From Archaeoglobaceae archaeon (GTDB lineage: Archaea; Halobacteriota; Archaeoglobi; Archaeoglobales; Archaeoglobaceae): 20,023 nucleotides of DNA. Shown one piece after another: positions 7,456-14,048 of this stretch. Made by a program: the position numbers and the translations under genes. Position 1 is the stretch's first letter. Every line of letters begins with the position of its first letter. The stretch spans positions 1 through 20,023 of the forward strand of contig JAMOMT010000003.1 of the NCBI GenBank assembly GCA_027066965.1, read 5' to 3'. The notes below the pieces were generated by a model. That model did no database searches, had not been told where the DNA came from, and saw only the letters and a list, made by a program, of their open reading frames with translations.

Positions 7456-8301
7456 ATGATGGGGGTAGAGACGGAAGTAATCGTGTTTCTAATAACTGGA
7501 CTGGCAGTCGGATTCGCAAGCGGGCTGCTTGGCGTCGGAGGATGCTTCATAATGATACCAGTGCAGTACTGGGTTTACACAGCAATGGGGATAAATCCCA
7601 AGCTTGCGACGATGGTTGCGTTCGGCACTAATCTGATGGTCGTTTTTCCAACCGCGATAAGCGGGGCAATTGCTCACTCCAGAAGGGGTTTCGTCTGGTG
7701 GAGAGCCGCAATCGTACTTGGAGTAACTGGTGCTCTCGGAGCAATGGTCGGCTCTTCGATAGCAGAAATGCTACCTAAGAACTGGCTGAGGATAATGTTC
7801 GGTCTCGCAGTTATAGCAGGAGCTTTGAGGATGCTAACCGCCAAGCACCCTGAAGAGATAGGAAGAGAACCCGTCAGAAACCCGCTCATCTGGGCAGCGT
7901 GGGGATTCCCACTCGGAATAGTCACGGGAATAATAGGCATAGGCGGAGGAGTGCTGATGGTTCCGGTGATGGTAGTTGCACTCGGCTTTGGAATGCACGT
8001 GGCAGTTGGCACTTCAACAGCACTAATGATATTCACGAGCCTTGGAGGGATAGCAGGGTACATCTACAACGGCATAAAGGCTGGAGTTCCCTTAAACTCC
8101 CCGATTGGGCACCTAATAGGGTACGTGAACGTGGAGTCGGGCTTGCTGCTCGCAGCCACGAGCGTTCTGATGGCCCAGGTTGGAGCGAGGGTTGCACACA
8201 GACTGCCGGCAAAGCATCTGAAGTACGTGTTCGTAGTGGTAATGCTGTACATGGGATGGAAGATGATAGAGAGCGGGCTCGGTTTGAGATTGCCTTTTTA
8301 A
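7456..8301 (+). CDS. TauE/SafE family permease (putative sulfite or sulfonate transporter)
   Basis: 281 residues with about eight membrane segments and the internal duplication of the family: the first half has ASGLLGVGGCFIMIP (residues 22-36) and the second TGIIGIGGGVLMVP, each followed by a conserved G/T-S/N-A motif (VAFGTNLMVV; AVGTSTALMIF). Family members export sulfite, sulfoacetate or related anions, or import some substrates; the substrate here is unknown. GAGGTGAT at 7441-7448 is a clear ribosome site 7 bases before the first of two ATGs, so unlike many genes here it has a leader; AT-rich boxes at 7393-7417 are candidate TATA elements. It is followed by its own T-tract, then a uspA gene. 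With yeiH nearby, it hints at sulfur oxyanion traffic. Confidence 0.9.
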   Translation: MMGVETEVIVFLITGLAVGFASGLLGVGGCFIMIPVQYWVYTAMGINPKLATMVAFGTNLMVVFPTAISGAIAHSRRGFVWWRAAIVLGVTGALGAMVGSSIAEMLPKNWLRIMFGLAVIAGALRMLTAKHPEEIGREPVRNPLIWAAWGFPLGIVTGIIGIGGGVLMVPVMVVALGFGMHVAVGTSTALMIFTSLGGIAGYIYNGIKAGVPLNSPIGHLIGYVNVESGLLLAATSVLMAQVGARVAHRLPAKHLKYVFVVVMLYMGWKMIESGLGLRLPF

Positions 8302-8312
8302 TTTCTTTTTAG
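8302..8312 (+). terminator. T-rich terminator after the TauE permease gene
   Basis: A T-tract (TTTCTTTTT) directly after the stop codon, in front of a separate TATA box for uspA. A weak archaeal termination signal. Confidence 0.4.
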
Positions 8313-8333
8313 TTTAGAATTTAAATTAGAAAA

Positions 8334-8343
8334 GCTTATTTAG
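8334..8343 (+). promoter_or_regulatory. TATA-like box of uspA
   Basis: GCTTATTTAG centred about 25-26 bases before the ATG at 8364; it supports that ATG rather than the TTG at 8349 as the start. Confidence 0.5.
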
Positions 8344-8363
8344 TTGGATTGTTAACTCAAATT

Positions 8364-8825
8364 ATGTTCAGAAAGTTACTCCACCCAACTGACTTTTCGG
8401 AGTGTTCTGCAAAAGCGTTCGAGTACGTCAAAGCTCTCTGCGAGAACGGTATTGCAGAAGAGGTCGTTCTCCTGCACGTCGTAAACAAAAAGAGAGTTGA
8501 GGCCATGGCTATGGGAGTGGCTTGGTTTGGAGAGACAGCTCTTGAATTCGAGGAAGAGTTCAAAGATAGACTGATAAAGGAGGCAGAAGAAAAGCTGAAA
8601 AAACTCTCCAAAGAAGTCAAATGCCGCGTGAAAACGATTGTTTGTTACGGAAACCCCGTAAAGGAGATACTCAGAGTGGCTGAGGAGGAGGGCGTCTCTC
8701 TCATAATCGTCGGATCTCATGGCAGGAGCAACTTTGAGGAAGTTCTTCTTGGCTCCGTTTCAGAGGAGCTCGTGAGAAGGGCGAAGGCTCCCGTTCTCGT
8801 CGTCAGGAGGGACGTGAAAATTTGA
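8364..8825 (+). CDS. UspA-domain universal stress protein
   Basis: 153 residues, one UspA domain of normal length. It starts MFRKLLHPTDFSECS, the usual first strand with PTDFS, and ends with the ATP-binding signature G-2x-G-9x-G-S (GSHGRSNFEEVLLGS) and the final strand APVLVVRR. This motif marks the ATP-binding class; the role of such proteins in archaea is poorly defined, though they often accompany transporters as regulatory partners. It lies 62 bases after the TauE permease in the same direction, so a functional link is plausible, but a T-tract and its own TATA box lie between. No ribosome site is seen, so the message is likely leaderless. Confidence 0.93.
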   Translation: MFRKLLHPTDFSECSAKAFEYVKALCENGIAEEVVLLHVVNKKRVEAMAMGVAWFGETALEFEEEFKDRLIKEAEEKLKKLSKEVKCRVKTIVCYGNPVKEILRVAEEEGVSLIIVGSHGRSNFEEVLLGSVSEELVRRAKAPVLVVRRDVKI

Positions 8826-8850
8826 CGGTTAGCGATGTAAATATCAAAAC

Positions 8851-8881
8851 TTTTTAAGAATTTTCTTAAAAATTTCTTAAA
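8851..8881. repeat. Inverted and direct TTCTTAAAA repeats between uspA and cynS
   Basis: A perfect inverted repeat with 10-base arms, TTTTTAAGAA (8851-8860) and TTCTTAAAAA (8863-8872), two bases apart, followed by a third copy TTTCTTAAAA (8873-8882 region). It starts 25 bases after uspA ends and 55 or more bases before the cynS TATA box. It could be a terminator of uspA or an operator upstream of cynS; AT-richness makes chance more likely than the arm length suggests. Confidence 0.45.
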
Positions 8882-8935
8882 ATGTCTCAAATTTTCCTAA
8901 GCTGTATTAGGGCATCTCAAGAAGTATCAATCAAA

Positions 8936-8945
8936 GACATATACT
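8936..8945 (+). promoter_or_regulatory. TATA box of cynS
   Basis: GACATATACT centred 26 bases before the cynS ATG; no ribosome site, so a leaderless mRNA is likely. Confidence 0.5.
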
Positions 8946-8966
8946 CCAAGAAGCCCTCGCCAAAAC

Positions 8967-9413
8967 ATGGTGTGCGCGGATAAAATAACAGAAGAGCTAC
9001 TTAAAGCCAAGGAAGAGAAGGGACTCACTTACGAGGAAATAGCTGAAAAGCTCGGGAGGGGTAAGGTCTGGGTGGCCGCTCTGTTCTATAGACAGGCCAC
9101 AGCCTCAGAGGAAGAGGCGAAAAAGCTCGGAGAAATACTGGGTGTTGGAGAAGAGATCGTGAAAGAGCTGACAAAACCACCCTACAGAGGTCGTCTGATA
9201 GAGGACATACCCAGAGATCCCGTAATTTACAGGTTCTACGAAGTCTTGCAGGTTTACGGCCTACCTCTGAAAGCAATCATAAACGAAATGTTCGGAGATG
9301 GCATAATGAGTGCGATAGACTTCAAAATAGACGTAGAAAAAGTGGAAAAGCCGGAGGGAGCGAGGGTCGTTATAACCCTTGACGGGAAGTTTTTACCCTA
9401 CAAAAAGTGGTAA
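8967..9413 (+). CDS. cynS: Cyanase (cyanate hydratase), EC 4.2.1.104
   Basis: Catalyses cyanate plus bicarbonate to carbamate plus CO2; carbamate then gives ammonia and CO2. It has 148 residues, close to the E. coli enzyme (156). The N-terminal helical domain (about 1-75) resembles an all-alpha HTH-like fold, and the C-terminal catalytic domain carries DPVIYRFYEVLQVYG and GDGIMSAIDFK. By alignment with E. coli Arg96, Glu99 and Ser122, the catalytic residues are R89, E92 and S115, all present, so activity is expected (family members are decamers). It is convergent with the PIN-ATPase gene: its TAA (9411-9413) abuts the other stop (9414-9416). The ammonia could feed the same nitrogen pool as the amt-glnK pair 5 kb away; no direct link is visible. 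Confidence 0.97.
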   Translation: MVCADKITEELLKAKEEKGLTYEEIAEKLGRGKVWVAALFYRQATASEEEAKKLGEILGVGEEIVKELTKPPYRGRLIEDIPRDPVIYRFYEVLQVYGLPLKAIINEMFGDGIMSAIDFKIDVEKVEKPEGARVVITLDGKFLPYKKW

Positions 9414-11192
9414 TTAATATTTGACGTATATGCTATCTCCTCTCATTAACGCCATTTTTATTGCCTTTCCAGCATCCCTATCCTTCCTTACCTTTATAAC
9501 CCCCTTCCTACCAACTGAAGCAGTAAATAGATATTCATCTCCAGCGTAGACGCTAACTCTCCTGCCCTCCAACCCCTCAGCGTGAAGTATCCAGTGCTTC
9601 TTACTCTCCTCCACCGTAACGGGTATCTTCTCTTCCATCGGCTGAACTTCTATCCCCATCTTCAGCGAATCCTCGATCTTCTTTATTCTCCTACCCTTCT
9701 TGCCGAGCAGAGACGGTATCTCGTCAGGTGGCACTCTTATAACCGCCCTGCTGTTGCTCAGCACATCTATCTCATAGTCCGAAACGTAGGAGCTTATCGC
9801 CCTCTCGACCTTCTTCCTTATCTTCTCTACCTCCTCCTTCTCCATCTTTACCGGCATCACCACGACCTGCTCGCCATAAGTGTAGATCTCGTACTCCACT
9901 TCCTTGCTCTCGAAGTCCACGACCTCTATCACTGGTCTCGCAAGATCGGCTTCGAACATGCCATGAGGAACTTTGACGGTGAACCTGAGCTCGTAAATCT
10001 TCTCTATCTTTCCGGCGTCGATGAATATGACTGTATCAACGACCTGCGGTATTACACCAAGCTCGACTCTGCCAATCATCCTCTGAACGGCATCTATTGC
10101 TCTCGTAGCGTGAGTGACCCCTATCATACCGACTCCGGCAAGCCTCATGTCAGCGAAAACCTGAAAGTCCTCAGACTTTCTCACCTCGTCGTATATCGTG
10201 TAATCTGGTCTCACAAGTAATAACACGTCTGCTGTGAGCCTCATATCCCCTTCGAGCGGAGCGTACTGGGTTATCTCGTCTCTCACCATGAGGTCTCTCG
10301 GACTCTCCATCGTCTTGACCATGAAACCCTTCTCCATCAGGTAGTTAGCAACGCTCGCAGCAAAAGTCGACTTTCCAGCCCCGGGAGGTCCTGATATCAG
10401 AATTCCCCTCTGCTTCTCGGTGAACCTGTTCTTCAACTCCTCGCTAACGCCGTAGTCATCTATGCTCAGCTTTGCAACCGGTCTTACTGCAGTTATCTCC
10501 ATCCTGTCGGCAAAAGGCCTCTCCGCTATCGCTATCCTAAGCTCCCTGAGCTGGACGACTGTCACGCCTTCTCTCTCTATCTCTATCGAGCTCTCCTCGT
10601 CCTGCCTTGCCGCCTCAAGTATCTCATGAGCTATCTCCTGCAGTTCTTGGAGGGTCATCGGTCTGTCACCTATTTCCACGAGTCTGAGCTGCCCTATTTT
10701 TCCTCTCTTGGCGTACGGCTTCACTCCTTCTCTCAGGTGAACACTCGCTGTATCTTCAGTGAAAAAACTCATTATTATCGTATCCTCCGGCTTTATCCTC
10801 TCCTGCTTTACGTAAATCGCGTCTATACCCTTTGCAACCGCAACTGCGTGTTGAACCCTATCACTCGTCACGAGGATGGCTCTCTCTTCCTCGGCAACCT
10901 TTCTTATCATCGCGTCTATCTCCCCAGTCCTTGCAAGCCTTATTTGTTCTGGAGTAGGCCTTTCGCCTAGGAACAGGAGAGACACTCCTTTGGCCTGACA
11001 AAGCTCTCTTATCCTCGCGACCTCCTCCAGTCCCTGAATACCAGTCAGCTTTCCTCTGTTCGCTTGAGCTTCGAGCTCTGCCATCGCAGCCTCCGGAATT
11101 ATGATCGTACTTCCCTCCTCTATGTCTCCTCTTTCAAGCATCTGGGAGATCCTACCGTCTATAAGGACGCTCGTGTCGGCAACGTACTTCAT
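9414..11192 (-). CDS. PIN-domain / PilT-type ATPase / KH protein (PINA family)
   Basis: 592 residues with the chosen start. A PIN nuclease-like domain comes first (YVADTSVLIDGR at 3-14; further acidic positions around IDAM and TSDR). A VirB11/PilT-like ATPase follows with Walker A GPPGAGKST at about 268-276 and an acidic strand DYTIYDEVR. A KH domain has the LGKKG loop near 497-500. This archaea-wide architecture includes the Sulfolobus protein PINA, reported to act on Holliday junctions; the cellular role here is inferred from that. The frame can start at 11228 inside hisI, but the ATG at 11192 follows a good ribosome site (GAGGTGA) and begins at the PIN domain, so I prefer it. It is 20 bases downstream of hisI on the same strand. 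Confidence 0.9.
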   Translation of the reverse strand: MKYVADTSVLIDGRISQMLERGDIEEGSTIIIPEAAMAELEAQANRGKLTGIQGLEEVARIRELCQAKGVSLLFLGERPTPEQIRLARTGEIDAMIRKVAEEERAILVTSDRVQHAVAVAKGIDAIYVKQERIKPEDTIIMSFFTEDTASVHLREGVKPYAKRGKIGQLRLVEIGDRPMTLQELQEIAHEILEAARQDEESSIEIEREGVTVVQLRELRIAIAERPFADRMEITAVRPVAKLSIDDYGVSEELKNRFTEKQRGILISGPPGAGKSTFAASVANYLMEKGFMVKTMESPRDLMVRDEITQYAPLEGDMRLTADVLLLVRPDYTIYDEVRKSEDFQVFADMRLAGVGMIGVTHATRAIDAVQRMIGRVELGVIPQVVDTVIFIDAGKIEKIYELRFTVKVPHGMFEADLARPVIEVVDFESKEVEYEIYTYGEQVVVMPVKMEKEEVEKIRKKVERAISSYVSDYEIDVLSNSRAVIRVPPDEIPSLLGKKGRRIKKIEDSLKMGIEVQPMEEKIPVTVEESKKHWILHAEGLEGRRVSVYAGDEYLFTASVGRKGVIKVRKDRDAGKAIKMALMRGDSIYVKY

Positions 11193-11212
11193 CCCTTTCA
11201 CCTCAAACACAT

Positions 11213-11536
11213 TCACATCTTCTCGCATTCCCAGTCGAATTTCCGGAAGAAGCAGGTGTAGTTGCCCGTGTGACAGGCGTTACCTCTTTGCCTTACCACG
11301 TAGAGAACGGCGTCGCAGTCGCAGTCTATCCTGACGTCAACTATTTCCTGAACATTTCCAGACGTTTCGCCCTTCTTCCAGAGCTTCTTCCTGCTCCTGC
11401 TCCAGTAGTGAGCGTAACCTGTCTCGAGAGTTTTCTTCAAAGCTTCCTCGTTAGCGTAAGCAAGCATAAGTACTTCTTTCGTATCAGCGTCCTGCACCAC
11501 CACGGGAACAAGCCCTTTTTCGTCGAACTTGATCAT
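11213..11536 (-). CDS. hisI: Phosphoribosyl-AMP cyclohydrolase (EC 3.5.4.19)
   Basis: Histidine biosynthesis step that opens the adenine ring of PR-AMP to give ProFAR. It is a monofunctional 107-residue protein (no HisE fusion). The signature runs SRSRKKLWKKGETSGN (46-61), then the metal-binding DCDCDA (71-76) and CHTGNYTCF (88-96). Asp 71, 73 and 75 are the expected Mg site, and Cys 72, 88 and 95 the expected Zn site by family knowledge. The ATG at 11536 lies 27 bases from a TATA box shared with the divergent gene at 11593, so it is probably leaderless. No other his gene is in the window; the operon partner is the PIN-ATPase. Confidence 0.97.
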   Translation of the reverse strand: MIKFDEKGLVPVVVQDADTKEVLMLAYANEEALKKTLETGYAHYWSRSRKKLWKKGETSGNVQEIVDVRIDCDCDAVLYVVRQRGNACHTGNYTCFFRKFDWECEKM

Positions 11537-11558
11537 ATCAGGCAGTTTATGGTAAAGG

Positions 11559-11567
11559 ATTTATAAG
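11559..11567. promoter_or_regulatory. Shared, nearly symmetric TATA box between hisI and the KaiC-like gene
   Basis: ATTTATAAG reads as CTTATAAAT on the other strand. Its centre is 27 bases from the hisI ATG (11536) and 30 bases from the ATG at 11593. The 56-base gap has no other TATA-like box, so both divergent genes seem to use this one. Confidence 0.5.
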
Positions 11568-11592
11568 TTGCGTGAGACTTAAAATGACTGCT

Positions 11593-12306
11593 ATGACTCC
11601 AGTGAAGCGTTTCAAGACGGGTATCGTGACGATAGACGGTCAGCTCAGAGGGGGCATTCCAGAAAGCAGTGTGGTTCTCGTCTTAGAAGATCCGGGGGCA
11701 GGAGGAGACATACTCACGTACCACTTCGCTATAGAGGGAGCAAAAAACGACGAAAGTGTTCTCTATGTAACGACCGATGATCCGGCAGAGTACATAATGA
11801 GCGATATGTGCGAAATGGCCGGAGATAACGCTGAAAAAGTAAAGAAAAATGTTGATTTTCTTGACTTCGTTTCTGGTAGGATTTACACGCCCGACAGACT
11901 GAGGGAATGTCTGAAAAGGAGGTACGACCCCTTTAACGCATTTAAAAACCTTCTTGACACAAAAAGCTATGAGAGGGTTGTCGTGAACAACCTCACGTAC
12001 TTTTTCCTGCACTACCCAGATGATGATGTCATAAAACTCGTCGAGAGTTTTTCCGACTACGCCAAGAGGGACAGATCAGTTTTCCTTGTGCTGATGACCA
12101 AAGGTATGCTCGAACCTAAAATTGAGACAACGATAAAACACATAGCGGATGCAGTCATGGAGATGACGATAAAGGAGATGGAGAACGAAATACAGAGGAG
12201 ACTGAAGTTCATAAAATTCAAGAGGACGCTCGTCCCGAAAATCATACTAAGATATGACCTATCGGACAGAGGAATAATCATGGAGTCCGTTATGAGAGTT
12301 ATATAA
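11593..12306 (+). CDS. KaiC/RAD55 (RecA-superfamily) HTR-like protein with degenerate P-loop
   Basis: 237 residues from the chosen ATG. It opens TPVKRFKTGIVTIDGQLRGGIP, as KaiC/RAD55 proteins do (GI..LD..L.GGIP). The Walker A position reads LEDPGAGGDILTYHF where active relatives have GxPGxGKT, so the Lys and Thr are lost. The Walker B-like strand ERVVVNNLTYFF also lacks the usual acidic end. The fold is therefore probably kept without normal ATP hydrolysis, as in the euryarchaeal HTR-like group; its function is unknown. In-frame GTG (11572) and ATG (11584) lie upstream, but the TATA box at 11559-11567 leaves only 11593 at a usual distance. The Cgi121 gene follows 53 bases later. Confidence 0.82.
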   Translation: MTPVKRFKTGIVTIDGQLRGGIPESSVVLVLEDPGAGGDILTYHFAIEGAKNDESVLYVTTDDPAEYIMSDMCEMAGDNAEKVKKNVDFLDFVSGRIYTPDRLRECLKRRYDPFNAFKNLLDTKSYERVVVNNLTYFFLHYPDDDVIKLVESFSDYAKRDRSVFLVLMTKGMLEPKIETTIKHIADAVMEMTIKEMENEIQRRLKFIKFKRTLVPKIILRYDLSDRGIIMESVMRVI

Positions 12307-12308
12307 CC
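12298..12308 (+). promoter_or_regulatory. TATA-like box before the Cgi121 gene
   Basis: GTTATATAACC overlaps the stop codon of the KaiC-like gene. Its centre is only 18 bases before the ATG at 12321 but about 57 before the ATG at 12360, which would give a leader of about 30 bases carrying GGGAGAG. Confidence 0.35.
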
Positions 12309-12359
12309 ACGAAATTAAAGATGGCAAACAGCAAGCAGAAAGGGAAAAAGGGAGAGCAA

Positions 12360-12815
12360 ATGGAGGTTAAACAGGGTCTGCTGAGAGTTCGAAACCTGAA
12401 GGACTTCCTCGAGAAGTACGGAGAGATGGTTGCATTCGTAAACGCCGACTACGTTGTTGACGAGCACCACGTTTACTTCGCTGCCAGAAAGGCAATAAAG
12501 GCGTGGGAAGAGGGTAGGAGAGTGGCCAGAACTTTGCCCCTTGAAATTCTCCTGTACTCGGCAGCCACGAGACAGATAAAAGACGCACTCGCAATGGGAG
12601 TGGAAGAGGGAGAAAACAGAGTGGTAGCCGTTTTTCTCGATCCGGAGATGAGTGTTGAGGGATTCGAAGAGAGAAAAGTTCTAGAAATGAACGAAGAAAA
12701 GTTCAGAAGAATAGCTGAATTTTTCGACGTATCGGACGTTGAGCTGGAAATTGCTGGAGAAAGACTTGGCCTGCTTGTTAGAGAGAGAATAATCCTATTT
12801 GACATAAACAAATAA
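12360..12815 (+). CDS. KEOPS complex subunit Cgi121
   Basis: Accessory subunit of KEOPS (Kae1, Bud32, Cgi121, Pcc1), which makes t6A at position 37 of ANN-decoding tRNAs; Cgi121 binds Bud32 and helps recruit the tRNA 3' end. With this start it has 151 residues, the usual archaeal size. Family blocks are FVNADYVVDEHHVYFAARKA and TLPLEILLYSAATRQIKDAL, the latter matching the conserved E-I-L-x-Y-x-x-x-x-R-Q-I segment, followed by GVEEGENRVVAVFLD. The frame continues to an ATG at 12321, but that adds a Lys-rich tail and would begin upstream of the expected transcription start, while 12360 has a GGGAGAG ribosome site. The other KEOPS genes are not in the window. Confidence 0.87.
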   Translation: MEVKQGLLRVRNLKDFLEKYGEMVAFVNADYVVDEHHVYFAARKAIKAWEEGRRVARTLPLEILLYSAATRQIKDALAMGVEEGENRVVAVFLDPEMSVEGFEERKVLEMNEEKFRRIAEFFDVSDVELEIAGERLGLLVRERIILFDINK

Positions 12816-12849
12816 TACGCTTACTCGTCACCATGAGATTTTCACAATT

Positions 12850-12858
12850 CATTTATTT
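12850..12858 (+). promoter_or_regulatory. TATA-like box of the 12880 gene
   Basis: CATTTATTT centred about 26 bases before the ATG at 12880, with no ribosome site between them. Confidence 0.45.
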
Positions 12859-12879
12859 CCCAAAACCGTCATCATAATT

Positions 12880-13512
12880 ATGAAAATGAGTACCATGATC
12901 ACAGCAGCCGTTCTGATTTCAACAGCAGCACTCATAGCCGTTACGCTGACCTCGAGCGTAAAAACTCTGTGTTCACCAGAGCAGAGTATCTCCACATACT
13001 TGAAGCTCTCTCCATCCAAAGCAAACGCCGTAATTTACGAAAACGACGGAGTTCCGCACGCAACAGTCCTGTTTAAAGACGGCAGAATTACCATGAGTCC
13101 CGGCTTTCTTCCAACCATGGGTCGCAGAACGTTTTATAGAGGTGTAGAGATGCGAGTGGATGGAGACAGTGCGTGGGCCGAAGTGAACGGCATAGTCGTG
13201 GCAGGCAAGAAAGAACTAGTAAAGCAGGCGATAGACGCTGCACTCTCCGGAAACAACATCTATTGCGAGCTGAAGAAGGTTGGAGCTGTTCCAACGAATA
13301 GAGCGGTTGAAGTTTATGTTCTTAACAGGAACTACTGCCCGTTCTCGAACTCACCGAAGATCGTGGTTGTTACAAAAGACGAGAGCGGTTACAACGTGTG
13401 GAGTTACTTTGAGGGAAAAATCAAGTGTTCTCACGTTTCAAACTTAAAGCTGGCGTTTTGCAGGTCCATGGAGGTAAAAAGAGTCCTTTGCTTCACTGTG
13501 AACTTCTCCTGA
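12880..13512 (+). CDS. Unknown secreted or membrane-anchored protein
   Basis: 210 residues, not recognised. Residues 6-24 (MITAAVLISTAALIAVTLT) are a signal peptide or single anchor. The outside part is mixed alpha/beta and contains six cysteines in the mature region (LCSPE, IYCEL, NYCPF, KCSHV, AFCRS, LCFT), an even number that would allow disulfide bonds outside the membrane. The segment ANAVIYENDGVPHATVLFKDG and the internal AEVNGIVVAGKKELVKQAIDAAL look like compact folded repeats, but I can name no family. It has its own TATA-like box, and the convergent ogt gene ends 83 bases downstream. Confidence 0.72.
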   Translation: MKMSTMITAAVLISTAALIAVTLTSSVKTLCSPEQSISTYLKLSPSKANAVIYENDGVPHATVLFKDGRITMSPGFLPTMGRRTFYRGVEMRVDGDSAWAEVNGIVVAGKKELVKQAIDAALSGNNIYCELKKVGAVPTNRAVEVYVLNRNYCPFSNSPKIVVVTKDESGYNVWSYFEGKIKCSHVSNLKLAFCRSMEVKRVLCFTVNFS

Positions 13513-13595
13513 CCTCATTTATGGTTTAACCAAGGTTTTAGAAGTTAAACTATATCTAGCCTTAACTCATCGTTTAAGTGCCAGACGCTACAACC

Positions 13596-14048
13596 TCATG
13601 TGATTAGGTCGATGCCTTCAATTCTCAGAAGCTCCCTCTTTACATCCAGTCCCTGGCTAAATCCACCCAAACCTCTTTTTGCCAGAACTCTGTGGCAGGG
13701 AATCACCACAGGTGCCGGATTTGCCTTCAAAGCCTGTCCCACAGCTCTTGGAGAAGTTTCAAGCTTCTTCGCGAGTTCTCCGTAGGTCGTGGTCTCCCCG
13801 TAACCGATCTTCCTTACCTCCCCCAATACTCTTCTAAGAAAAGCACTCCTCAGCTCAACTTCGTAGCGGTTGAAGCTAATTCTCTCTCCGGAAAAGTAAG
13901 CCAGCATGTTGTCGTAGAGTGCCGCGGCCACACCGCTCTTCGGTCTTCTCGCAATGGTCTTCTCTTTCCCTTTCAAAAACTCCACCTTTGTTATAACGTT
14001 TCCACGCATAGAAACCTTAACCGGAAACTTCCAAGGAACGACAAACAC
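13596..14048 (-). CDS. ogt: Methylated-DNA--protein-cysteine methyltransferase (O6-alkylguanine repair)
   Basis: Suicide DNA repair protein that moves alkyl groups from O6-alkylguanine to its own cysteine. It has 150 residues from GTG. The active site is IPCHRV with Cys118; the helix-turn-helix with the Arg finger is SPRAVGQALKANP (R101); the C-terminal GGFSQGLDVKRELLRIEG is typical. The frame runs back to 14141 inside nadM, but those residues (many R, S, G) are a shadow of nadM. The GTG at 14048 overlaps the nadM stop as TAGTG, so translation is probably coupled to nadM. A DNA repair gene with a NAD gene is not an obvious functional pair. Confidence 0.93.
   Translation of the reverse strand: MFVVPWKFPVKVSMRGNVITKVEFLKGKEKTIARRPKSGVAAALYDNMLAYFSGERISFNRYEVELRSAFLRRVLGEVRKIGYGETTTYGELAKKLETSPRAVGQALKANPAPVVIPCHRVLAKRGLGGFSQGLDVKRELLRIEGIDLIT

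Noticed and set aside
8882..8983. A 33-codon frame between uspA and cynS (starts MSQIFLSC)
   Set aside because: It overlaps the cynS promoter and start, has no ribosome site or TATA box at a suitable distance, and its residues show no protein-like pattern.
9582..10220. 212-codon plus-strand frame opposite the PIN-ATPase
   Set aside because: It is antisense to a well-conserved domain gene and has a composition rich in L, Y, H and R that mirrors the gene below.
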